Assembly (NCBI GenBank): GCA_030824095.1
Contig: JAVBYK010000409.1
Span: 1-5,518, forward strand
DNA length: 5,518 nucleotides
Reading direction: 5' to 3'
Source: a bacterium
GTDB lineage: Bacteria; Pseudomonadota; Gammaproteobacteria; Burkholderiales; Burkholderiaceae_C
The notes under the pieces were generated by a model. That model saw nothing but the letters and a program-made list of their open reading frames with translations, ran no database searches and was not told where the DNA came from. Positions 1 through 5,518 of this stretch are shown here, in pieces. Positions within the stretch are counted from its first letter, which is position 1; each line of letters begins with the position of its first letter. The position numbers and the translations under genes were made by a program.

Positions 1-56
1 GCGGCGCGACGCGGCCAGGTGTCCAAATCGAGGTAAGTTGAGGCAGGGTTTTGCAT
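1..56 (-). CDS. Partial gene, N-terminus resembling chloramphenicol acetyltransferase (CAT) family
   Basis: Seen: the minus strand opens with an ATG at 56-54 and stays open to the window edge, giving 18 residues, MQNPASTYLDLDTWPRRA. Family knowledge: trimeric CAT-like acetyltransferases begin with a short strand and a conserved aromatic/basic patch of the form D-x-x-x-W-x-R-(R/K), seen here as LDLDTWPRR. Such proteins move an acetyl group from acetyl-CoA to a hydroxyl acceptor; chromosomal homologues often have an unknown acceptor. Inference: this is the 5' end of such a gene. No Shine-Dalgarno sequence is visible ahead of the ATG, and the leader would run through the folded element at 55-120. 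The active-site histidine and CoA-binding parts lie outside the window, so the assignment rests on few residues. Confidence 0.42.
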   Translation of the reverse strand, partial: MQNPASTYLDLDTWPRRA

Positions 57-120
57 GAAATTCGCTATGTTTTCAGTAGCATACAGCACATAATCCACGA
101 GGGCTAGTGCCCTATTTCGT
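55..120. repeat. Folded intergenic element with three stems, probable interspersed repeat
   Basis: Seen: bases 55-61 (ATGAAAT) pair with 114-120 (ATTTCGT), seven pairs including one G-U. Inside lie two hairpins: GCTA at 64-67 with TAGC at 77-80 (nine-base loop), and AGGGC at 100-104 with GCCCT at 109-113 (loop TAGT). The segment is AT-richer than its surroundings and codes for nothing plausible. From memory, intergenic elements with a GTAGCATACAGC-like core and a GGGCTAG-type hairpin recur in Comamonadaceae genomes, so this is probably one copy; copy number cannot be seen from one window. It sits immediately upstream of the minus-strand CAT-like start codon, and the TAG that closes the edd remnant frame lies at 106-104 inside it. 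Confidence 0.5.
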
Positions 121-157
121 CAATAACCGTGTGGCGTAGGCGAGTTGTCTGATGCCT

Positions 158-238
158 GTCCAGTCGCTCCAGGTAGGCGCCGCGCGTGGGCGCGCTGCGC
201 TGGGCAAACCGGCGCGCAATCGCCAGAACAACGGGGTA
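158..238 (-). pseudogene. edd: Remnant of phosphogluconate dehydratase N-terminus (edd), start codon and body lost
   Basis: Seen: read on the minus strand from 238 to 158, 27 codons give a segment starting YPVVLAIARR and ending RSAPTRGAYLERLD. Against the E. coli Edd N-terminus as I remember it (MNP..., ending RSRETRSAYLARIE) it aligns without gaps from the proline, about 11 of 26 positions identical: P, L, R, R-S, T-R, A-Y-L and R. Edd is the Entner-Doudoroff enzyme converting 6-phosphogluconate to KDPG. The frame continues with unrelated residues to a TAG at 106-104, and the conserved region that should follow (around GCANLAHGFAA) is absent. No ATG, GTG or TTG lies in frame just ahead of the match. 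Inference: a relic left after deletion or rearrangement, perhaps involving the neighbouring repeat. The stretch is short, so chance similarity is possible. Confidence 0.5.
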
Positions 239-285
239 CGCGTTTGCAGACCCGCCGCCACCGCTACCATCGCCACAACCCGCCT

Positions 286-290
286 GGAGA
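286..290 (+). promoter_or_regulatory. Ribosome binding site fixing the phoD start
   Basis: GGAGA at 286-290 lies six bases ahead of the ATG at 297. It favours this start over the GTG at 186 in the same frame. The GTG would add 37 residues of low-complexity, proline-rich sequence in front of the Tat signal and would overlap the edd remnant. Confidence 0.7.
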
Positions 291-296
291 TTCTGG

Positions 297-1901
297 ATGC
301 CTTCGCACCCCCACAGCGCACCCCCGCCCACGACCCGCCGGAAGTTGTTGCAACTGGCTTCGGCCTGCGCCACCTCCTTGGCACTGGCGCCCCGTGCCTG
401 GAGCCAGACACGCTTTGCCAGCGACCCGTTCCAGCTCGGCGTGGCCAGCGGCTCGCCCACCCACGACTCGGTGGTGCTGTGGACGCGGCTGGTGCAAACC
501 GGTTTCTTTGGCGGCTCGCAGCTCGGCACGCAACCCCTGCCCGTGCGCTGGGAAGTGGCGCATGACGACCAATTCAGCCAGATGGTGCAAAGCGGCCAGA
601 CACTGGCCCCACCCGAACTGGCGCACGCCGTACACGTGGAACTGAGCGGCCTGGACAGCGACCGCTGGTACTTCTACCGCTTTCGCGCAGGCGAAGCCGT
701 CAGCGCAGTGGGGCGCACCCGGACCTTCCCCGCGCCCGATGCACCGGCCACTCGGCTGCGAATGGCCTTTGCGTCCTGCCAACGCTGGGAACACGGCTAC
801 TACGGCGCCTACCGCCACATGCGGGACGAAAACCTGGATGCAGTCCTATTCCTGGGCGACTACATCTACGAATACCCCGCCGCCGCCAACGCCGTGCGCC
901 TGCCCGGCGGCGGGTGGGTGCTGACGCTGGACGACTACCGTGCCCGCTACGCGCTGCACAAGGGCGACGCCAACCTGCAGGCGATGCACGCCGCCTGCCC
1001 CTGGCTGGTGACCTGGGACGACCATGAGGTGCAGAACGACTACGCCGGTGTCCACCCTGGCGACAGCGGCCCACCGGTGGCCAACTTCCTGGAACGCCGC
1101 GCTGCCGCCTACCAGGCCTATTACGAGCACATGCCACTGCGTGCCAGCGTGCTGACGCAAGGCCTGGCCGGGTTGGCCCGGGGCGCCGAGATGCGCATCT
1201 ACCACCAGGTGCCGTTTGGCATGCTGGCCACACTCTACCTGCTGGATGACCGGCAATACCGTGACCCGCAGGCCTGCCCACCCGGTGGCAAGCCAGGCTC
1301 GGCCCGCATCGACCCAGCGCTGTGTGCGATCTGGAACAACCCGCAGCGCAGCATGCTCGGTAACGCCCAGGAACAGTGGCTGGAACAGGCCCTGCGCCAG
1401 GGCAGCAAGGGCTGGAACATCATCGGCCAGCAAACCCTGTTCGGCGCACGGGACTTCAAACCCGAGGCCGGGCAAAGGCTGTGGAATGACGGCTGGGACG
1501 GCTACCCGGCGGCGCGCCAGCGCCTGACCGCAACCCTGCAGCGCACCCAGGTGGCCAATCCGGTCGTGCTGGGAGGGGACGTGCACGAGAACTGGGTGGG
1601 CCACATCAAGGCCGACTACACCCAGAGCGACAGCGCCACCGTGGGCGTGGAATTCTGCGGCACCAGCATTGCCTCGCGTGGCGGCGGCAACGCCAAGATG
1701 GCCGAGCGCCTGACGGAGAACCCGCACTTCATATTTGCCGACGGCGAGCGCAAGGGCTATGGCGTGCTGGAAGTCACCCCCAAAACCCTCACCACCACAC
1801 TGCGCGTCGTGGACGATGTGACGCAAAAAGACACCCGGATCGAAACCCTGGCGCAGTTTGTCGTGGAAGCAGGAAAGACCTTGATCCAGCGCATGGTGTA
1901 A
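297..1901 (+). CDS. phoD: PhoD-type alkaline phosphatase/phosphodiesterase, Tat-exported
   Basis: A 534-residue metalloenzyme of the PhoD family (PhoD_N then PhoD phosphatase domain), expected to hydrolyse phosphate mono- and diesters outside the cytoplasm. The N-terminus is a Tat signal: twin arginines at 14-15 in TTRRKLLQ, a hydrophobic stretch to about 32, and a likely cleavage after AWS at 34-36. Tat export fits an enzyme that takes up its metals in the cytoplasm. The PhoD_N beta domain spans roughly 43-150 (GVASGSPTHDSVVLWTRL). Metal-site motifs known from Bacillus PhoD (an Fe/Ca enzyme) are all visible: FASCQ with Cys161, GDYIYEY with Asp188 and Tyr191, WDDHEVQNDY at 240-249, and GGDVHENW with Asp428 and His430. 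Length is close to the family norm and the frame is intact. The proline-rich n-region (residues 1-13) is long. The downstream c-di-GMP gene starts 39 bases after the stop on the same strand. True substrate cannot be read from sequence. Confidence 0.93.
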   Translation: MPSHPHSAPPPTTRRKLLQLASACATSLALAPRAWSQTRFASDPFQLGVASGSPTHDSVVLWTRLVQTGFFGGSQLGTQPLPVRWEVAHDDQFSQMVQSGQTLAPPELAHAVHVELSGLDSDRWYFYRFRAGEAVSAVGRTRTFPAPDAPATRLRMAFASCQRWEHGYYGAYRHMRDENLDAVLFLGDYIYEYPAAANAVRLPGGGWVLTLDDYRARYALHKGDANLQAMHAACPWLVTWDDHEVQNDYAGVHPGDSGPPVANFLERRAAAYQAYYEHMPLRASVLTQGLAGLARGAEMRIYHQVPFGMLATLYLLDDRQYRDPQACPPGGKPGSARIDPALCAIWNNPQRSMLGNAQEQWLEQALRQGSKGWNIIGQQTLFGARDFKPEAGQRLWNDGWDGYPAARQRLTATLQRTQVANPVVLGGDVHENWVGHIKADYTQSDSATVGVEFCGTSIASRGGGNAKMAERLTENPHFIFADGERKGYGVLEVTPKTLTTTLRVVDDVTQKDTRIETLAQFVVEAGKTLIQRMV

Positions 1902-1940
1902 CAGGATGTGCATGGATAATCTGACTCCAACAGCTTACCC

Positions 1941-4900
1941 ATGCCAGTATTCAAAGCCCTTTACCTCCATCCCACGCGCGCCCTTTGGGCGGTCATCTCG
2001 GTATTCGTTGTGTCCGTGCTGGTCAGTGCGGTCGTCATCCAGAGGATGGAGCAGGAACGCATTGATGATGCCCGCACCGCCCTGCGCGAGATCACCAATG
2101 ACCGGGCCGTGGATGTGGAACAGGCGCTGGACCGCGCGCTGTCCGCCGTCTATGGTCTGGCGGCACTCGTGCAGCAGAGCCATGGCACGGTCAAGGACTT
2201 CGACGAAGTGGCCACCAAGATGCTGCCCTACTACCCCGGGGTATCCGTCCTGATCCTGGCTCCCGACGGCGTCATCAGCCATGCCATTCCCAGGGCCGGC
2301 AATGAGAAGGCCATTGGCCTGGATCTGCTGCAGGACCCGGTCATGCGCAGCGAGACCCAGCTGGCACGCAACACCGGCAAGCTCACGCTGGCTGGGCCAC
2401 TGGAACTGCGCCAGGGCGGACTGGGGCTGGTGGCCCGCCTGCCCATCTTTCTGGAGGACTCACAAAACGTCCCCGTCTTTTGGGGTTTCACCAACGTCGT
2501 TCTGCGCTTTCCGCAAGCGGTGGAGTCCGCGCAGTTGCCCGGCCTGGCGCAGCGCGGCCTGGACTACCGGCTGTGGCGCATCAATCCGGAAGACGGCAAA
2601 GTCCAGACCATTGTGGAATCCGGTCCCGGTCCGCTCAAGCAGCCGGTGGAGAAGAGCTTTAACGTGCCCAACGGCACCTGGACGCTGAGCGTGGCCCCCC
2701 GTGCCGGCTGGGGTGATCCCGTAGGGCTGATCCTGAAGGCGGGCGCTGGATTGGTCCTGTCACTGTTGCTGGCCTACCTGGCCAAGTTGCAGATGCGCAA
2801 CCTGGCCAACAAGGCGCTGTTGGAGCAACAGGTGGTGGCCCGCACGGCCGAAATCCGTGCTTCCAAACTCCAGCTGGCAGCCACGCTGGATGCCATTCCC
2901 GACCTGTTGTTTGAGATGGACCTGCAGGGCCACTACATTGCCTGCCATGCGCCGCGCGCCAATCTGCTGGCTGCGCCCGCGTCCGCGCTGCTGGGCAAGA
3001 CCGTCTCCGAGGTCATGCCCGCTGCCGCGGCCCAAACCGTGCTGGACGCGCTGCAGGAGGCGCACGCCAACGAGCTGTCCAACGGCAAACAGCTGGAACT
3101 GCCACTGGCCGACGGTGCGCACTGGTTCGAGCTATCGGTTGCAAGCAAGCCTGTCGGCGCGGACCAGGAGCCCCGTTTTATTGTCATCTCGCACGACATC
3201 ACTGCGCGCAAGAATACCGAGCTGGCACTGCAACAAAGTGAAAACTACGCCCGCGCCATTGTGCAGACCACACCGGCCTGCGTGAAACTGGTGGCGAGCG
3301 ACGGCACCCTGCTGGCCATGAACCCGGCCGGACTGGTCATGGTGCAAGCCCATTCGGCCGGTGCTGTGGTGGGCCACAGCGTGCTGGACCTGATCGCACC
3401 GGAGCACCGGGACCGCTTTGCGGATTTCAACGCGCGGGTGTGCCGGGGAGAAACCTGTTCGCTGGAATTTGAAATCATCGGCTTGCAGGGCGGGCGCCGC
3501 TGGCTGCAAAGCTGGGCCACCCCGTTTGCACCCCATCCGGGTGCGCCATGGGAACATCTGGCGGTGACCCACGACATCACCGACAGCAAGCTGGCCCATA
3601 ACAAGCTGCAGTTGGCCGCCAGCGTATTCACCCACGCCCGCGAGGGCATCATGATCACCGACGCGAATGGCACCATCGTCGAGATCAATGACACCTTCTC
3701 CCAGATCACCGGCTACAGCCGGGAGGAGGCTTTGGGACAGAACCCGCGCATCCTCAAATCCGGTCGCCAGCCCAGTGAGTTCTATGCCGCCTTGTGGACC
3801 ACGCTGGCCCAGACCGGAAGCTGGAGCGGCGAGGTCTGGAACCGGCGCAAGAACGGAGAGCTGTACGCGCAAACCCTGACGATCAGCGCGGTGTCTGATG
3901 CTGCCGGCAAGCCCTTGCATTACGTGTCCCTGTTCTCCGACATCACCCCGATGAAGGAGCACCAGCGCCAGCTGGAGCACATCGCCCACTACGACGTGCT
4001 CACCAACCTGCCCAACCGCCTGCTGCTGGCCGACCGCCTGAAGCAGGCCATGCTGCACAGCCAGCGGCACAAAAACACGCTGGCAGTGGCCTACCTCGAC
4101 CTGGACGGATTCAAGGCGGTCAACGACCACCATGGCCACAATGTGGGCGACGACCTGCTGGCCGTCCTGTCCCAGCGCATGCGCGACGCACTGCGCGAGG
4201 GTGACACCCTGGCCCGTATCGGGGGCGATGAATTCGTGGCGGTTCTGACCGATCTGGCACAGGCCCGGGACTGCGAGCCGCTGCTAGTGCGCCTGTTGCA
4301 GGCCGCGTCCAGCCGTGTCCCGGTCACCACACCGAACGGGCCAATTGAGCTGCAGGTGTCTGCCAGCGCCGGCGTCACCCTGTACCCGCAGGACGATGTG
4401 GACGCGGACCTGCTGCTGCGCCATGCCGACCAGGCCATGTACCTGGCCAAGCAGTCGGGCAAAAACCGCTACCACCTCTTCGATGTGGCACACGATACGG
4501 CCGTCAAGACACGCAACGAGAGCCTGGACCACGTGCGCCGCGGGCTGGAACACAACGAATTCCTGCTGTACTACCAGCCCAAGATCAATATGCGCAGCGG
4601 CGCCGTGATGGGCGTGGAGGCACTGATCCGCTGGCAGCATCCCGAGCGCGGTCTGCTGGCACCGGCAGCGTTTCTGTCCGTGGTGGAGGACGATGCCATC
4701 AGCATCGAAGTCGGCGAATGGGTCATCCATACGGCGCTGGCGCAGATGCGCGCCTGGAAGACCGGTGGACTAGACCTGGCCGTCAGCGTCAACATTGGCG
4801 CACGGCAGTTGCAGAGCGAGGGGTTCGCCAACCGCCTCAAAGCCTTGTTGACGGCCTTCCCCGATGTGCCGGCACAGGACCTGCAGCTGGAGGTTCTGGA

Positions 4901-5300
4901 AACCAGCGCGCTGCAGGACCTGGGCCATGTGGGCACCGTCATGAACACCTGCTGCAACATGGGCGTGAGCTTTGCGCTGGACGACTTTGGCACCGGCTAC
5001 TCCTCGCTGACCTATCTGAAACACCTGCCGGCCCAGACACTCAAGATTGACCAGAGTTTTGTCCGCGACATGCTGGACGACCCGAATGACCTGGCTATCG
5101 TCAATGGTGTCATCGGGCTGGCCAAGGCCTTTGACCGTGAAGTGCTGGCCGAGGGTGTGGAAACCCAGGCGCACGCGCAGTTGCTGCTGTCCATTGGCTG
5201 CGAACAGGCGCAGGGCTACGGCATTGCCCGACCCATGTCCGCCGCGCAGGTGCCAGGCTGGGTGGAGGGCTGGCGCTCAGACGCACGCTGGCTGGCCTGA
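1941..5300 (+). CDS. Membrane sensor with CHASE, three PAS, GGDEF and EAL domains (c-di-GMP turnover)
   Basis: A 1119-residue inner-membrane signalling protein. Order: transmembrane helix about 14-34; periplasmic CHASE sensor about 60-240, recognisable by the IGLDLLQDP and TGKLTLAGPLELRQGGLGLVARLPIF-type block at 125-170; second transmembrane helix about 261-281; short signalling helix 290-312; PAS domains near 313-424, 433-550 and 556-673, each ending in a DIT motif; GGDEF about 677-850; EAL about 863-1110. The cyclase looks active: DLDGFK at 720-725, GGDEF at 761-765 (bases 4221-4235), and the inhibitory RxxD I-site REGD at 752-755 at normal spacing. The phosphodiesterase also looks active: EAL at 893-895, Asn951, Glu984, DDFGTG at 1014-1019, Lys1035, Glu1071 and Gln1091. 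Which activity dominates cannot be told from motifs. No Shine-Dalgarno precedes the ATG, and a stop at 1917-1919 excludes any upstream in-frame start. Translation may therefore be coupled to phoD. The CHASE and PAS ligands are unknown; no haem or flavin motif is evident in the PAS domains. Confidence 0.95.
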   Translation: MPVFKALYLHPTRALWAVISVFVVSVLVSAVVIQRMEQERIDDARTALREITNDRAVDVEQALDRALSAVYGLAALVQQSHGTVKDFDEVATKMLPYYPGVSVLILAPDGVISHAIPRAGNEKAIGLDLLQDPVMRSETQLARNTGKLTLAGPLELRQGGLGLVARLPIFLEDSQNVPVFWGFTNVVLRFPQAVESAQLPGLAQRGLDYRLWRINPEDGKVQTIVESGPGPLKQPVEKSFNVPNGTWTLSVAPRAGWGDPVGLILKAGAGLVLSLLLAYLAKLQMRNLANKALLEQQVVARTAEIRASKLQLAATLDAIPDLLFEMDLQGHYIACHAPRANLLAAPASALLGKTVSEVMPAAAAQTVLDALQEAHANELSNGKQLELPLADGAHWFELSVASKPVGADQEPRFIVISHDITARKNTELALQQSENYARAIVQTTPACVKLVASDGTLLAMNPAGLVMVQAHSAGAVVGHSVLDLIAPEHRDRFADFNARVCRGETCSLEFEIIGLQGGRRWLQSWATPFAPHPGAPWEHLAVTHDITDSKLAHNKLQLAASVFTHAREGIMITDANGTIVEINDTFSQITGYSREEALGQNPRILKSGRQPSEFYAALWTTLAQTGSWSGEVWNRRKNGELYAQTLTISAVSDAAGKPLHYVSLFSDITPMKEHQRQLEHIAHYDVLTNLPNRLLLADRLKQAMLHSQRHKNTLAVAYLDLDGFKAVNDHHGHNVGDDLLAVLSQRMRDALREGDTLARIGGDEFVAVLTDLAQARDCEPLLVRLLQAASSRVPVTTPNGPIELQVSASAGVTLYPQDDVDADLLLRHADQAMYLAKQSGKNRYHLFDVAHDTAVKTRNESLDHVRRGLEHNEFLLYYQPKINMRSGAVMGVEALIRWQHPERGLLAPAAFLSVVEDDAISIEVGEWVIHTALAQMRAWKTGGLDLAVSVNIGARQLQSEGFANRLKALLTAFPDVPAQDLQLEVLETSALQDLGHVGTVMNTCCNMGVSFALDDFGTGYSSLTYLKHLPAQTLKIDQSFVRDMLDDPNDLAIVNGVIGLAKAFDREVLAEGVETQAHAQLLLSIGCEQAQGYGIARPMSAAQVPGWVEGWRSDARWLA

Positions 5301-5304
5301 GCGC

Positions 5305-5316
5305 CACATCCATGTG
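5305..5316. repeat. Short palindrome just after the GGDEF/EAL gene
   Basis: CACAT at 5305-5309 and ATGTG at 5312-5316 form perfect five-base arms around CC. It lies four bases past the TGA at 5298-5300 and just before the larger inverted repeat. The two-base loop is too tight for a good RNA hairpin, so if it is functional a protein site is likelier. Confidence 0.3.
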
Positions 5317-5319
5317 CAC

Positions 5320-5358
5320 TTGCAACATTTGGTGGCATTTGGACCCCGGATGTTGCAA
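5320..5358. promoter_or_regulatory. Inverted repeat with nested direct repeat, terminator-like or operator
   Basis: TTGCAACAT at 5320-5328 and ATGTTGCAA at 5350-5358 are perfect nine-base inverted arms. Two G-U pairs and two G-C pairs extend the stem inward to 5332/5346, leaving a 13-base loop. No T-run follows, so it is not a standard intrinsic terminator. Inside, CATTTGG occurs at 5326-5332 and again at 5336-5342, a period of exactly ten bases, one helical turn, which would suit a protein-binding site. It lies 19 bases after the GGDEF/EAL stop and 65 bases before the next gene's ATG, so it could act as an RNA 3' end for the former or an operator for the latter. Confidence 0.5.
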
Positions 5359-5412
5359 TTGAACGAGGGTTTACACGGGGATGCAGGGCTAGTATCGGCT
5401 CTTCATTCACTG

Positions 5413-5418
5413 AAGGAG
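5413..5418 (+). promoter_or_regulatory. Strong ribosome binding site for the right-edge gene
   Basis: AAGGAG at 5413-5418 lies five bases ahead of the ATG at 5424. It is the best Shine-Dalgarno match in the window and is the main reason to believe that a gene starts here, since little of it is visible. Confidence 0.75.
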
Positions 5419-5423
5419 CCCAG

Positions 5424-5518
5424 ATGTCTTTGCAACCCCCATTTTTTGGCAAGCGCCCCGCAGACCCGGTCACAACCCGCCCCACCCACCCCACCGCGAG
5501 CGGCCAACCGGGTTCAGC
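5424..5518 (+). CDS. Partial gene of unknown function, proline-rich N-terminus
   Basis: Seen: ATG at 5424 behind a strong ribosome binding site, then 31 open codons to the window edge, beginning MSLQPPFFGKRPADP. The segment is rich in Pro, Thr and Ser, with no signal peptide or membrane helix so far, so it is probably a disordered tail ahead of a folded domain. It is separated from the GGDEF/EAL gene by 123 bases containing two inverted repeats, so it may be its own transcription unit, although no good promoter is visible. A tentative idea: bactofilins (polymer-forming cytoskeletal proteins) often start with a short FFGK- or MFGK-like, proline-rich tail. The diagnostic beta-helix region lies outside the window, so this is a guess only. 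Confidence 0.6.
   Translation, partial: MSLQPPFFGKRPADPVTTRPTHPTASGQPGS

Noticed and set aside
89..123. CATAAT at 89-94 (+) as a phoD -10 box, and TTGACG at 123-118 (-) as a -35 for the CAT-like gene
   Set aside because: Neither has a partner hexamer at acceptable spacing, and both fall in or at the edge of the folded repeat.
186..296. GTG start at 186 extending PhoD by 37 residues
   Set aside because: The added residues are low-complexity and precede a complete Tat signal. The ATG at 297 has a well-placed ribosome binding site, and the extension overlaps the edd remnant.
846..1913. Long minus-strand open frame (355 codons) antisense to phoD
   Set aside because: It mirrors the strongly conserved PhoD coding frame in GC-rich DNA, and its translation shows no recognisable motif. 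It is a codon-bias shadow.
1915..1920. GATAAT as a -10 box for the GGDEF/EAL gene
   Set aside because: No -35 element lies 15-19 bases upstream. The 39-base gap suggests read-through from phoD; a lone hexamer is not enough.
3132..4139. Long minus-strand open frame (335 codons) antisense to the PAS region
   Set aside because: It is a shadow of the GGDEF/EAL gene; the translation is Val/Gly/Gln-rich with no domain signature.
5320..5358. Standard Rho-independent terminator
   Set aside because: The stem has an AT-rich outer half and is not followed by a T-run, so it was called an inverted repeat of undetermined role instead.
5370..5395. TTTACA and TAGTAT as a promoter for the right-edge gene
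   Set aside because: The spacer is only 14 bases and the -10 matches at four of six positions, too weak to call.

Overview
The window looks like chromosomal DNA from a GC-rich betaproteobacterium, most likely Comamonadaceae (Rhodoferax or a relative). This rests on codon and base use, the style of the GGDEF/EAL protein, and a short AT-richer folded element resembling intergenic repeats I remember from that family. It is inference from pattern recognition, not a database match.

Layout: bases 1-56 hold the first 18 codons of a minus-strand gene running off the left edge, with a chloramphenicol-acetyltransferase-like N-terminus. Bases 55-120 form a compact element with an outer stem and two inner hairpins. 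Bases 158-238 on the minus strand read as a start-less remnant matching the N-terminus of phosphogluconate dehydratase (Edd). A Tat-exported PhoD-type alkaline phosphatase/phosphodiesterase follows at 297-1901 (+). After a 39-base gap comes a 1119-residue membrane protein at 1941-5300 (+) with CHASE, three PAS, GGDEF and EAL domains; both c-di-GMP synthesis and breakdown motifs look intact. The spacer 5301-5423 carries two inverted repeats. A new gene begins at 5424 behind a strong ribosome binding site and runs off the right edge.

Working together: PhoD would release phosphate from phosphodiesters or monoesters outside the cytoplasm. The CHASE protein would turn an extracytoplasmic signal into changes in c-di-GMP. 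Same strand and close spacing suggest co-transcription, but nothing in the sequence shows a functional link. I see no phage, CRISPR, tRNA, rRNA or insertion sequence, and no convincing new multi-gene system. The least ordinary parts are the edd remnant next to the folded repeat and the nested inverted/direct repeat at 5320-5358.
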